From CAYNZP01 sp964401835 (GTDB lineage: Bacteria > Planctomycetota > Phycisphaerae > SM23-33): a stretch of 64,000 bases of DNA. The position numbers and the translations under genes are program-made. Location of the stretch: contig CAYNZP010000012.1 of the NCBI GenBank assembly GCA_964401835.1, positions 1-64,000 on the forward strand, in the 5' to 3' direction. The number at the start of each line of letters is the position of its first letter. Position 1 is the first letter of the stretch. Shown piece after piece: positions 35,361 to 43,689 of this stretch. The notes beneath the pieces are model-generated. The model saw only the letters and a list, made by a program, of their open reading frames with translations. It had not been told where the DNA came from and did not search any database.

Positions 35361-35573
35361 TAAGTTACGGAACGGCGGGTGGTTCAGGGAAGCGTTTCCC
35401 GTCCCGTCGGGCAAACTCGGGTGGCAACCGGGTGCATTTGCAGGATACATGATAGGCAGTGTCACGTCTTAACAAGATTGAACGAGATGTCTTTTCCCTA
35501 ACTGGGGATCTTTTTGCGCTCGCCTGGGGTATCTACCGCAATTCCAATGCCGATTTGTAGAAGGAGTCCATCC
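35361..35573 (+). promoter_or_regulatory. Long 5' leader of the cold-shock gene
   Basis: About 210 untranslated bases precede the csp ATG. They include a GGGAA-GCGT-TTCCC hairpin (35387..35400) and G/C-rich stretches, unlike the AT-rich DNA just upstream. Long structured leaders with temperature-dependent folding are known for cspA-type genes; the same role is inferred here. Confidence 0.45.
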
Positions 35574-35777
35574 ATGGCTACAGGAACAGTAAAGTGGTTT
35601 AACAACTCGAAAGGCTTCGGGTTCATCACAGCAGAAGATGGAACAGATTGCTTCGTCCATTACAGCGACATCCAGGACGATGGCTTCAAGTCGCTCAAGG
35701 AAGGCGACAGTGTCGAATTTGAAATAACGCAAGGCGATAAGGGAGCTAAAGCCGTTAACGTTAAAGTAGCTAATTAG
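35574..35777 (+). CDS. Cold-shock domain protein (CspA family)
   Basis: A 67-residue single CSD protein, full length for the family. The two RNA-binding motifs are intact: K-G-F-G-F-I (RNP1) and D-C-F-V-H-Y (RNP2, usually D-[IV]-F-V-H), both within the usual five-stranded barrel. It binds single-stranded RNA or DNA and melts secondary structure. AAGGAG lies eight bases before the ATG, and a promoter with a roughly 210-nt leader precedes it. A terminator follows 30 bases after the stop, so it is a single-gene unit. Confidence 0.96.
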   Translation: MATGTVKWFNNSKGFGFITAEDGTDCFVHYSDIQDDGFKSLKEGDSVEFEITQGDKGAKAVNVKVAN

Positions 35778-35807
35778 TCCCCTTGAACGGGCGATAAATT
35801 TGCTTAT

Positions 35808-35839
35808 AAAAAACGCCGTCTTAATTGGCGGCGTTTTTT
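35808..35839 (+). terminator. Rho-independent terminator of the cold-shock gene
   Basis: AAAAAACGCCG (35808..35818) pairs with CGGCGTTTTTT (35829..35839) and is followed by CTTTTTTT. Confidence 0.92.
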
Positions 35840-35848
35840 CTTTTTTTA

Positions 35849-35858
35849 GAGCCTATCC
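35849..35858 (+). repeat. Dispersed GAGCCTRTCC motif, copy 2
   Basis: It sits directly between the csp terminator T-tract and the 3' end of the YhcH-like gene. Confidence 0.45.
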
Positions 35859-35859
35859 C

Positions 35860-36312
35860 TTATACCCGAACCTTTACAACAAGCTTCCGAACATCCTGGG
35901 GGTCTTTGATACTGCAGCTGGGTCTGTGGATATCCTGAGGATAAAAAATGGCAAACTCGCCGGCCCTCATCATCAAAGTTGAGTAAATTTGTGGTGCATT
36001 AAATAAAACAACGTCTTTGTCTTCATCGTAAGGCTGGGATACTTCAATATCTTCATCCAAGCTAACATCTATCCTTTCCTGACCAGCCAGCACTACCTGA
36101 ATATCGATATATTTTTTATGGGCTTCAAATAAGGCTGAGTCAGCCTGCCTGGTTGGATATGAACAGAGAATCGCAAACAAGGCTTCTCCGTCGATCTCAT
36201 AACTGCCATCCGGTGACGATGGGTCCAATTCATTTATGAAAGTAAAAGCCTTTTTTAAGGCTTTGGAAGAATCATAATATAAATGAGAATTTTTTAATGA
36301 ATCCTGAATCAT
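35860..36312 (-). CDS. YhcH/YjgK/YiaL family protein (DUF386 cupin)
   Basis: The start ATG 36310..36312 has AAAGGA nine bases upstream; the frame continues further but without a ribosome site. The 150-residue product has the family signatures: E-A-H-K-K-Y-I-D-I-Q-V-V-L-A-G-Q-E (metal-binding His and Glu) and F-A-I-F-Y-P-Q-D-I-H-R-P (second His). This small cupin is usually near sialic acid or sugar-acid catabolic genes (YhcH, EbgC, TabA). The substrate is unknown; an anomerase or lyase role is the usual guess. It is divergent from the shikimate-kinase-like gene. Confidence 0.85.
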   Translation of the reverse strand: MIQDSLKNSHLYYDSSKALKKAFTFINELDPSSPDGSYEIDGEALFAILCSYPTRQADSALFEAHKKYIDIQVVLAGQERIDVSLDEDIEVSQPYDEDKDVVLFNAPQIYSTLMMRAGEFAIFYPQDIHRPSCSIKDPQDVRKLVVKVRV

Positions 36313-36378
36313 GTTTCGTTTTCCTTTAAAATAGATTATTGAGTCAAAATACAACGTCTGAATAGTTATTAAGTGCAA

Positions 36379-36897
36379 ATGGCCCAAATTACAAAAGAAA
36401 AAAACATAATCCTTATCGGAATGCCCGGCGTCGGCAAAAGTACCATTGGCGTACTTCTGGCTAAAGAAACATCACGCAGCTTTCTCGATACAGATGTTTA
36501 CATCCAAACCCGTGAAGGCAGAAAACTTCAGGAAATAATCGATGCTGAAGGGCTGGAATTTTTTTGCAAAAAAGAGCAGTTACACATCCTGGGTATTGAT
36601 CGGAGAAGTTCCGTTATTGCCACTGGAGGCAGCGTAGTTTACAGCGAGCCGGCCATGGAACATCTTAAAACGAATGGAATCATCGTGTTAATGGACATCG
36701 ACCTGGATTCGCTCAAAAACCGGCTCACCGACATATCCTACCGGGGAGTCGTCATAGAGCCCGGCGAAACGTTTGAAGCCCTTTATTCCAAAAGAATGCC
36801 TCTCTATCACCGTTATGCAGATATCACAATTAAATGTAAAAGTCTGAATCACGAGCAGGTAGTAAAGCTCATTTTAAACAAGCTTGATCTGAATTGA
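36379..36897 (+). CDS. Shikimate kinase-like P-loop protein with altered substrate site
   Basis: ATG 36379 or a GTG six bases earlier is the start; neither has a strong ribosome site. The roughly 172-residue protein has the size and fold of AroK: Walker A GMPGVGKST, the D-x-D in F-L-D-T-D-V-Y, I-A-T-G-G-S-V-V in place of G-G-G, and the lid/close R-M-P-L-Y-H-R-Y-A. In AroK the substrate-binding Arg sits in G-E-x-x-F-R-x-x-E. Here the same place reads EGLEFFCKKE, so that Arg is Cys. It may be an inactive or re-purposed paralogue, for example for another hydroxyl substrate. Confidence 0.7.
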   Translation: MAQITKEKNIILIGMPGVGKSTIGVLLAKETSRSFLDTDVYIQTREGRKLQEIIDAEGLEFFCKKEQLHILGIDRRSSVIATGGSVVYSEPAMEHLKTNGIIVLMDIDLDSLKNRLTDISYRGVVIEPGETFEALYSKRMPLYHRYADITIKCKSLNHEQVVKLILNKLDLN

Positions 36898-37069
36898 TTT
36901 CCCGTTCGAGCTTCTGTCGCCTCTGCAAAATCTTTTCTGCAATCAATTTGGGGTTAACCATAAACCAGTCATAGAATTTTAAGTGGAAGATAGCCGGAAA
37001 ATTATCTGTCCTCACATTTAATGTCGGTCCAGTGAGAATCTTTCTCTTCAGTTACAAGAACAGACTGAT

Positions 37070-37855
37070 ATGAAAGTTGAAATCCAATTAAAACCCAAGG
37101 CTATCTTTTTCATCCTGTTGCTTATCGTGTTATTGCTTTTAACAGCAAGCCTGACGGGACAATACTTTAAATTTTTCCTGGGGCACGATTATGTCTTTGG
37201 CTTTGTAAAAAAGTTCAGCCTGGACGGAGAAGCCAACTATCCGACATGGTTCGCATCCTTTTTGCTTCTTTCATGCAGTTTTTTCCTCTTCCTGATAGCG
37301 AGACAAAAACGGGGCATGAAAGATCCTTTTTATAAAAAATGGTTTGTGCTGGCATTGATATTTTTTGCCTTGTCCATTGAAGAAATAGCAGGTTTTCATG
37401 AATTGATCTTCATGCAAACGAGATATGAATTCGGTCTTGAATTTTCCGGGGCTTTCTTTTTTTCTTGGGTAATTCCGGCTCTTATTATTGTTACGGTTAT
37501 TACCCTGAGCTATATTAAATTCCTCTTCCACCTTCCGAGAAGAACGAAGTTCTTATTTATCCTCTCAGGCAGTATTTACACATTTGGGGCTCTTGGGTTT
37601 GAAATGCTTGGAGGTGTATTATTTGAAACTTACGGATACGAAAGTTTCATTTATGCGTTCACGACGAATATCGAAGAATGCCTCGAGATGATTGGGCTTA
37701 TATTATTCCTCTATTCACTCATGTCATATTTGGAAACACTTGGCATGCAAAAAACCCTTGCCGATATTCCGACCAGGTCACCTGTAACTAAAATCTCTCG
37801 CCCGCAAGCTTCCCAAAAAACGGCAACTAAGAGCCTGTCCTCCATTCGCCCTTAG
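37070..37855 (+). CDS. Polytopic membrane protein of unknown function
   Basis: The 261-residue protein has about six membrane spans (about 11-30, 57-77, 90-107, 128-150, 160-182, 205-228). Acidic residues lie inside or next to spans (S-I-E-E-I-A-G-F-H-E and N-I-E-E-C-L-E-M-I-G), a pattern that could bind a cation or metal. No family is recognised. The C-terminal about 35 residues are polar and low in conservation-like features. The last codons lie within GAGCCTGTCC, one of the dispersed motifs, and a second copy begins at its stop, so the tail may have been altered by that element. Confidence 0.6.
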   Translation: MKVEIQLKPKAIFFILLLIVLLLLTASLTGQYFKFFLGHDYVFGFVKKFSLDGEANYPTWFASFLLLSCSFFLFLIARQKRGMKDPFYKKWFVLALIFFALSIEEIAGFHELIFMQTRYEFGLEFSGAFFFSWVIPALIIVTVITLSYIKFLFHLPRRTKFLFILSGSIYTFGALGFEMLGGVLFETYGYESFIYAFTTNIEECLEMIGLILFLYSLMSYLETLGMQKTLADIPTRSPVTKISRPQASQKTATKSLSSIRP

Positions 37856-37864
37856 AGCCTATCC
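37831..37864 (+). repeat. Two GAGCCTRTCC copies 24 bp apart, copies 3 and 4
   Basis: GAGCCTGTCC at 37831..37840 and GAGCCTATCC at 37855..37864 straddle the stop codon of the membrane protein gene. Confidence 0.5.
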
Positions 37865-37931
37865 TAAGTTATTGTCCAAAAGACCTCTTTAGCACTTTCG
37901 CTCCAATGGGAAATGTCGCTAAAATGAGTAA

Positions 37932-38840
37932 ATGAAGCCAACCGAAAAACCAAAAGCAAACTCCGCGATACGTGACCATCGCCGCCAATGGCGAGATTGT
38001 CTGTATGTATACCCCGTTATCTCCCGGCGAAGCGAGGGTTTGAGTATTGGCGTAAACCTGAATCCAAACAAGAGATGTAACTTCGCATGCCTTTATTGCC
38101 AGGTAGACAGGCCGGTGGCGAGATGCCTTAGCGAGGTGAAAATCGAAATCCTCGAAAACGAGCTGCGCGACGCTATGGATGAAGCCATTTCCGGCCGGCT
38201 GTGGCAGGAGCAGCGTTTTGCATCAACTTCGCCGGATATGCGTCGAATCAACGATATCGCCTTCAGCGGGGACGGCGAGCCGGTCTGCCTGAAGGATTTC
38301 GACAAGGCTGTCGCCGTTGCCGCCAAGGTTAAAAGGGACTTAAAAGCTGATGATATCAAGATTGTCCTTATCTCCAATGCGTCCATGTTCGCAAGCCAGC
38401 AGTTTCAGCGGGCACTGCCTATCCTCGATGCCAACAACGGGGAAATATGGGCAAAACTCGACGCCGGCAGCGAAGAGTACTTCAAAAAAGTAAACCGGCC
38501 AGCCGGCAAGATAACTCTGGAAAAGGTGCTGGAAAACATCACAGCTGTGGCAAAGCAGCGAGAGATTGTTATCCAGACATTGTTTTTCAAGATAGATGAG
38601 AAATCGCCGGCTGCGAGCGAAATCGATGCATACTGCCAGCGGTTAAGAGAAATCGTTTCAAACGGAGGAAAAATAAAACTCATCCAGTTGCACACAATCG
38701 CCCGCTCACCATTAGAAGCTGTCGCTTCGACGATACCGGATAATGAACTGGATGAATTAGCGGAAAAAATCCGCTCAGGAATCGGGAATATCCCTCTCAG
38801 AACCTACTACGGTGCCGATGCCCCACCACAGAAATTCTAG
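37932..38840 (+). CDS. Radical SAM protein (COG0731-like)
   Basis: The 302-residue protein has the radical SAM motif C-N-F-A-C-L-Y-C (Cys49, 53, 56), followed by the SAM-binding F-S-G-D-G-E-P-V. The region L-I-S-N-A-S and W-A-K-L-D-A-G-S-E-E-Y-F resembles the wyosine-related COG0731 group, in which the D-A-G stretch is conserved. No Fe-S-rich C-terminal extension is seen, so the substrate may be small. It stands alone on the plus strand. Confidence 0.8.
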   Translation: MKPTEKPKANSAIRDHRRQWRDCLYVYPVISRRSEGLSIGVNLNPNKRCNFACLYCQVDRPVARCLSEVKIEILENELRDAMDEAISGRLWQEQRFASTSPDMRRINDIAFSGDGEPVCLKDFDKAVAVAAKVKRDLKADDIKIVLISNASMFASQQFQRALPILDANNGEIWAKLDAGSEEYFKKVNRPAGKITLEKVLENITAVAKQREIVIQTLFFKIDEKSPAASEIDAYCQRLREIVSNGGKIKLIQLHTIARSPLEAVASTIPDNELDELAEKIRSGIGNIPLRTYYGADAPPQKF

Positions 38841-39008
38841 CCGGAATCAGCAAAGATTATTCAAACCGAAGTTCGCCGAAAACTCGGGGCGATGGAAGTC
38901 GGGTCTCGGCCAATCTATATAGTTCCAGCATGCATACTGGTCGTCAGTCTTGCCGCCACAGCGATAGAAATTTTCTTAATTGTGTAACTTGTCATTGGGA
39001 CTGCGCCT

Positions 39009-39533
39009 TTATTCGCCATTTACCTTTATGAGGGAAAGAATGTCATACTCGGAAAGTTTATCCCGGCCGTTGAGGAAACAAAGCTCAATCACAAACGCAA
39101 CGCCGACGATTTCGCCGCCAAGTTTTTTCACAAGCTCACAACCAGCTGCCATCGTTCCGCCGGTAGCCAGCAGGTCATCAAACATCAGAACCTTGTCTCC
39201 GGGCTTTACCGCATCGGCATGAATTTCAACTTCATCTGTGCCGTATTCAAGTTCATAGCTCTGGCTTATTGTCTTGGCTGGAAGCTTGCCGGGCTTGCGT
39301 ATGGGAACGAATCCGGCGCCGAGTTTATCTGCAAGCATGGAACCGAAGATAAAACCGCGGGACTCTATACCGGTAACAATGTCTATTTTTTGAGACTCAT
39401 ATGGCTGGGCCAACTCCGCCACGGCCTGCCTCAAGGCATCGATGTTTGACAAAAGTGGAGTGATATCTTTGAAGACTATCCCTTCCTTGGGGAAATCCGG
39501 AACATCGCGAATGTATTTTTCCAACCCGGGCAT
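39009..39533 (-). CDS. apt: Adenine phosphoribosyltransferase
   Basis: The start ATG 39531..39533 has AAGGAG six bases upstream; frames further upstream have none. The 174-residue enzyme salvages adenine to AMP with PRPP. Signatures are IRDVPDFPKEGIVFKDI near the N-terminus, V-T-G-I-E-S-R-G-F-I-F-G, and the PRPP loop VLMFDDLLATGGTM. Length and motifs are typical. It is close to the sigma factor gene upstream (gap about 100 bases) in the same orientation. Confidence 0.96.
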   Translation of the reverse strand: MPGLEKYIRDVPDFPKEGIVFKDITPLLSNIDALRQAVAELAQPYESQKIDIVTGIESRGFIFGSMLADKLGAGFVPIRKPGKLPAKTISQSYELEYGTDEVEIHADAVKPGDKVLMFDDLLATGGTMAAGCELVKKLGGEIVGVAFVIELCFLNGRDKLSEYDILSLIKVNGE

Positions 39534-39637
39534 ACCTCTCTCCTTGTGAAATTCTGTCCAAAGTTTCAAAGAAGGGAGTTTATTCACTCTGGCTGTGGAA
39601 GTCCAGCCCAAGCAAAACGCAAATTTACAGACGTTGC

Positions 39638-40468
39638 CTAGAGTATTTCGTCGCAGATTTCTTTCAGGCTTGCAAGGGCCTTCTTTTCGAGCTGGCGGAC
39701 CCTCTCGCGTGTCAGGCCAATTTCCTGGCCGATTTCCTTGTAGGTGCGCGTCGGGCCTTCGTAGCCATCAAGGCCGAAGCGAAGCTCGAGTATCTTTCGC
39801 TCGCGAGGTTCGAGATTTTCCAAAACTGATTCCATCAAAGGCGTCATCGAAGCGTCGAGCATTCCCTGTTCCGGAAGGTTGGAGTTATTATCCGCAAGCA
39901 TTTCCGACATGGCCTGAGTTTCATCCGTGCCAACCTGGTTCGGAGCACTGATCGCCGTTAAGCCCTGATGAATCATCTCAGCCTTCTTGCGGGATATCTT
40001 CAGCTCTTTGGCCATTTCGTCGATTCCGGGGGTACGGCCCAGCCTTGCCTCAAGGTCGTTGGCGGCTGCCCGCCACTTTGAAATAAGTTTCGCCAAGTAG
40101 GCTGGAATGCGTATCGTCAGTCCGGACTGAAGAAGGGAACGCTTGATCGATTGCTTGATCCACCATGCGGCATAAGTGCTGAAACGAACCCCGGCATCGG
40201 GGTCAAACTCTTCCACTGCACGCATCAGGCCCAGGTTGCCCTCAGCAACAAGGTCGCCCAGTGTCATGGATGGGTTCGAGTAGGTCTTTGCTATCTTGAC
40301 CACCAGCCGCAGGTTCGCCTGTATCATCTGCTCGCGCGCTATAGGGTCGCAGTGCTCTCGCACCCGGCGGGAAAGCTGCTTTTCCTGCTCTGCCGTCAAA
40401 AGCGGCGTGGATTTTATACGCTCTATGTACCAATCAAGTCCTGCTCTTGAGCTGCTCCTGGTTGCCAT
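39638..40468 (-). CDS. RNA polymerase sigma factor, RpoD/SigA-like short form
   Basis: A 276-residue sigma-70 family factor with regions 1.2 to 4 and no long region 1.1. Region 1.2 is LDWYIERIKSTPLLTAEQE. Region 2 is ANLRLVVKIAKTY, then L-V-A-E-G-N-L-G-L-M-R-A-V and RFSTYAAWWIKQSI, with the -10 recognition and melting residues present. Region 3 follows at about 115-190, and region 4 is TYKEIGQEIGLTRERVRQLE. The F-D-P-D-A-G-V stretch is close to group 2 and primary factors. It could be a group 2 factor or the principal one in this organism; I cannot tell. It lies between rpsA (upstream, with its own terminator) and apt. Confidence 0.93.
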   Translation of the reverse strand: MATRSSSRAGLDWYIERIKSTPLLTAEQEKQLSRRVREHCDPIAREQMIQANLRLVVKIAKTYSNPSMTLGDLVAEGNLGLMRAVEEFDPDAGVRFSTYAAWWIKQSIKRSLLQSGLTIRIPAYLAKLISKWRAAANDLEARLGRTPGIDEMAKELKISRKKAEMIHQGLTAISAPNQVGTDETQAMSEMLADNNSNLPEQGMLDASMTPLMESVLENLEPRERKILELRFGLDGYEGPTRTYKEIGQEIGLTRERVRQLEKKALASLKEICDEIL

Positions 40469-40578
40469 GATTTCCCTTCAATCAAAGTCTTTCGCTGGGG
40501 GGTAAAACGCCCTGCCATAAGGGATTTCGACTTGATTAAAGGGGTACTTAAGTAAGGAATTTCTCTAAATTAAGACGT

Positions 40579-40612
40579 AAAAAAGGCGTGGCCGAGTTGA
40601 CCACGCCTTTTT
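40579..40612 (-). terminator. Rho-independent terminator of rpsA
   Basis: A GGCGTGG/CCACGCC stem with flanking A and T runs (40579..40591 with 40601..40612). The minus strand ends in TTTTTT. The symmetry suggests both directions may work. Confidence 0.88.
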
Positions 40613-40636
40613 GGTTCAGCTTTATTATTGAAGGAC

Positions 40637-42553
40637 TTATTCTTCCTTCTTTTCTTCTTCATCTGGGGCTTGCACAGATTCCGCTTCTTCAGCCTTTGGT
40701 TCTTCCTCTTCGTCTGAGGTTTCGATAGGTTCCGCTTCCTCAGCCTTTGGTTCCTGTGCTTCGGCCGGGGCTTGTTCGTCATTATTGCGGATAGTCTGAA
40801 TGATATTGTCGCCAATATCTCCAAGCAGGCCGCCGCCACTTTCAAGTCCACCACGGCGTTTGACAGGTTGATCTGCATCAACATCGCCCTGCTCTGAATC
40901 ATCCTCAGCCGCCCACTGGGCACGCTTGAGACTCAGGCCGATCTTGCGATCTTCGATATCGACTCGCAGAATCTTGACTTCCAGATCTTCGCCGACTTTG
41001 ACGATATCCTGCGGATTCTCCACCTTCTGATCGGAAAGCTCGGAAACGTGCAGCAGGCCTTCAAGATCATCTTCTAGTTCCACGAATACGCCGAAGTTGG
41101 TAATCTTCGTGACCTTTCCACTGACGATCTGGCCAGGCATGTAGTGCTCGGGAATGCTACGCAGCCAGGGGTCTTCGCTAAGCTGCTTGAGGCCAAGTGC
41201 GACTCGCATCTTGTCTTCGTCGACCGCAAGTACTACGCACTTAAGTTCCTGACCCTTCTTGAGAATTTCAGAAGGATGGCTGATCTTACGTGTCCAGGAA
41301 ACATCCGAGACGTGCAACAGTCCGTCTATGCCCTCTTCGATCTCTATGAAAGCGCCATAGTTTGTCATATTACGAACAACGCCTGATACGACGGTTCCCG
41401 GAGGGTACTTCTCTTTGACTAGAGTCCAGGGGTTGGTCTCGGCCTGCTTCATTCCGAGCGAAATTTCCTGCTTGTCCTTATCAATCTCGAGAACGACGAC
41501 TTCCACTTCCTCGCCGGCAGTTACTATCTCGGACGGATGATTTATTCTGCGAGTCCAGCTCATCTCGGAAATATGGACAAGGCCTTCCAGCCCTTCTTCC
41601 AGCTTCACGAATGCGCCGTAACTCATCAGGCTGACGACCTTGCCACGCAGGCGAGTGCCGACAGGATATTTCTGCTCGACTTCTTCCCACGGGCTGGCTG
41701 TTCGCTGCTTCAGACCCAGTGCGATCTTTTCCTTCTCGCGGTCTACATTCAGAACAACGATTTCGATTTCCTGATCGTACTTGACGACTTCGGAGGGATG
41801 GTTGACCCTGCCCCAGCTCATATCTGTAATATGCAGCAGGCCGTCGAGGCCACCGAGGTCTACGAAAGCGCCGAAGTCGGCGATATTCTTGACCACGCCC
41901 TTGCGAACCTGTCCCACTTCCACCTCGGCCAGGAGTTGTTCCTTGGCTTCGTTGCGTTGGTCTTCGATAAGCTTACGACGTGAAACGACAATGTTGTGAC
42001 GCTCCTGGTCGATCTTGAGAATCTGAGCTTCGATTTCCTTGCCAATGTATTCGCCGATCTCACCAGGACGACGAATATCGACCTGGGATGCGGGCAGGAA
42101 CGCCGGTACGCCGATGTCGACCAAAAGGCCGCCCTTGATCTTGCGAGTGACGATTCCCTTTACCAGGTCGCCTTCTTTCTTGGTATTTACGATATGTTCC
42201 CAGCCACGAATCCTGTCAGCTTTGCGCTTAGAGAGAACTACCAGGCCGCTCTCAGGCTCTACCTCGTCAAAGAATACTTCAACTTCCTGACCGGGTTCAA
42301 TGCTATCCGGGTCGCTGAACTCGTGGACAGGAACAGAACCCTCGCTCTTGAGACCTACTTCGATAATGACGTCGTCACCAATTACGTTCACAATGCGACC
42401 GGTGAGAATCGACCCTGGCTGATGGACCGTCTTCTGCTCCATGACCCTATCAAGGACTTCCTGAACGGAACCGCCACCAAGGGCCTCGGAAAACTGACTT
42501 TCGATTTCTTCGTCTGTGATGTTGAGTGATTTGATTAAGTTGTAATCTACCAT
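40637..42553 (-). CDS. rpsA: 30S ribosomal protein S1
   Basis: The start ATG 42551..42553 is preceded by AAAAGG; a longer frame to 42655 has no ribosome site. The 638-residue protein has six S1 RNA-binding repeats: GSILTGRIVNVIGDDVIIEVG, then G-D-L-V-K-G-I-V-T-R, V-R-K-G-V-V-K-N-I-A-D-F-G-A-F, and three close copies ending in LLHVSELS. The third to sixth carry the typical G-A-F/V-x-x-x G-L-x-H-x-S. The C-terminus is an acidic, repetitive tail (EEEPKAEEAE) that probably binds no RNA. S1 recruits mRNA to the 30S subunit. A hairpin-rich leader lies upstream and the gene has its own terminator. Confidence 0.96.
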   Translation of the reverse strand: MVDYNLIKSLNITDEEIESQFSEALGGGSVQEVLDRVMEQKTVHQPGSILTGRIVNVIGDDVIIEVGLKSEGSVPVHEFSDPDSIEPGQEVEVFFDEVEPESGLVVLSKRKADRIRGWEHIVNTKKEGDLVKGIVTRKIKGGLLVDIGVPAFLPASQVDIRRPGEIGEYIGKEIEAQILKIDQERHNIVVSRRKLIEDQRNEAKEQLLAEVEVGQVRKGVVKNIADFGAFVDLGGLDGLLHITDMSWGRVNHPSEVVKYDQEIEIVVLNVDREKEKIALGLKQRTASPWEEVEQKYPVGTRLRGKVVSLMSYGAFVKLEEGLEGLVHISEMSWTRRINHPSEIVTAGEEVEVVVLEIDKDKQEISLGMKQAETNPWTLVKEKYPPGTVVSGVVRNMTNYGAFIEIEEGIDGLLHVSDVSWTRKISHPSEILKKGQELKCVVLAVDEDKMRVALGLKQLSEDPWLRSIPEHYMPGQIVSGKVTKITNFGVFVELEDDLEGLLHVSELSDQKVENPQDIVKVGEDLEVKILRVDIEDRKIGLSLKRAQWAAEDDSEQGDVDADQPVKRRGGLESGGGLLGDIGDNIIQTIRNNDEQAPAEAQEPKAEEAEPIETSDEEEEPKAEEAESVQAPDEEEKKEE

Positions 42554-42603
42554 TTTGAACCTTTTAGAGAAATCCCCGAAAGTGCTTTCGTATATCCTGG
42601 TTT

Positions 42604-42842
42604 GCCCCCGGCCATTTGAAATGGCCGGGTAAGCCTCCGATAGGAAAACTTTCAAGAATTACTATTGCTAAAATTTCCAAACCATGCCACGGTGATAATC
42701 CCAACACACTCTGTGTCGAGCACCGTGCCCATCGAACGCATTTTCCACCCCGACGGGTAGGCAGCTGGACCTTCCAGCTTAGCTCTCGCAATTAATCGCC
42801 TAAGCGATAGCGCGAATTGAGGAGTTTATGGATACTCCTCCC
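42604..42842 (-). ncRNA. Candidate structured RNA or rpsA leader with six hairpins
   Basis: Within 240 bases of DNA upstream of rpsA there are six good hairpins: 42607..42629 (11-base arms of CCCGGCCATTT), 42688..42727 (7 bp, with an inner ACACA/TGTGT), 42747..42758 (4 bp), 42763..42779 (AGCTGGA/TCCAGCT, 7 bp), 42795..42808 (ATCGC/GCGAT) and 42819..42840 (GAGGAGT/ACTCCTC, 7 bp). No protein frame is credible. The arrangement fits either a leader controlling rpsA or a free RNA. It lacks the cores of RNase P, tmRNA, SRP RNA and 6S RNA that I can recall. The strand is assumed from rpsA. Confidence 0.55.
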
Positions 42843-43051
42843 TGAGAGCAAGGGTTTTTGAAGGTAAAATCAGCCCCATTCACTACATTTTTAAATGGCA
42901 TAATCTCGTCTCAGGGCAGGATTTTTACCCGCAGGATTAAGGGATATGCCCTAAAAGGTCATATAATAATTTACGAAGCCGAGAATAACCCACTTTCCAC
43001 CCGGGTCAAACGCGTCAATCATTTCGAGAAAGTTTTTGAAAGGGTTATCAA
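42843..43051. other. Intergenic region between the rpsA leader and the rhodanese gene
   Basis: About 200 bases. A 65-codon open frame exists at 42858..43055 but has no ribosome site and no recognisable motif, so it is not called. Promoters for both sides must lie here. Confidence 0.4.
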
Positions 43052-43681
43052 ATGAAATATGTAATGCCTTTATTTATAGTCGCTTGTGTCTTTTTGGCTG
43101 GGTGCGAAGGTTCAAAGCTAGCCGTTACTCCAACCCAAAGCCTCTCTGAAACTGGCCCCGTAAGCCCTACCGTTTCTTTCCAGCAGGTGCACCCCAGCAA
43201 GCAGACCAAGCTTGACCAGTATGTAACCGCGAAAATTGCCCATCACGTATGGAAGAATGACCCCGAAAACATCCATATTCTCGATGTTCGCACGCCCGGC
43301 GAGTATGTTTATGTCGGCCATGCTGCGATGGCGCGGAATATACCGGTAAAGTTTCAAACAAATCAATGGGACGCGGAAAAGAGTAGTTTCGCGATAAAAC
43401 CTAACCCCAACTTCATTTCACAGGTTCGAAAATACTACCAGCCGAATGACACCATCCTTGTCATGTGCCGCTCCGGACATCGTAGCGCAGGTGCCATCAA
43501 CATGATGGCCGACGCGGGATACAATAATCTTTACAACATAATTGACGGGTTCGAGGGAGATACCAAAAAACCTGGCTGCGGCTGCGCAGACGTCGGAAAA
43601 CGCACAGTCAATGGCTGGAAGGTTGCCAAACTCAAATGGACATACGATCTAGACCCCGAGCTGATGTATCTGGAAAAGTAG
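43052..43681 (+). CDS. Rhodanese-domain lipoprotein
   Basis: The 209-residue product has a lipobox F-L-A-G-C with Cys18 as lipid anchor, preceded by a signal peptide. The rhodanese fold (about 58-175) has I-L-D-V-R-T-P-G-E-Y-V-Y-V-G-H (CH2A region) and the catalytic loop V-M-C-R-S-G-H-R-S with Cys139. A further C-G-C-A motif lies after it. It is probably periplasmic and handles sulfur (persulfide) transfer or disulfide chemistry. GAAAGGG precedes the start. It is divergent from rpsA and convergent with the small membrane protein. Confidence 0.88.
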   Translation: MKYVMPLFIVACVFLAGCEGSKLAVTPTQSLSETGPVSPTVSFQQVHPSKQTKLDQYVTAKIAHHVWKNDPENIHILDVRTPGEYVYVGHAAMARNIPVKFQTNQWDAEKSSFAIKPNPNFISQVRKYYQPNDTILVMCRSGHRSAGAINMMADAGYNNLYNIIDGFEGDTKKPGCGCADVGKRTVNGWKVAKLKWTYDLDPELMYLEK

Positions 43682-43689
43682 GCACTGTC

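Noticed and set aside
42858..43055. A 65-codon frame just before the rhodanese gene
   Set aside because: It lacks a ribosome site and the sequence looks random; it overlaps the real start region.
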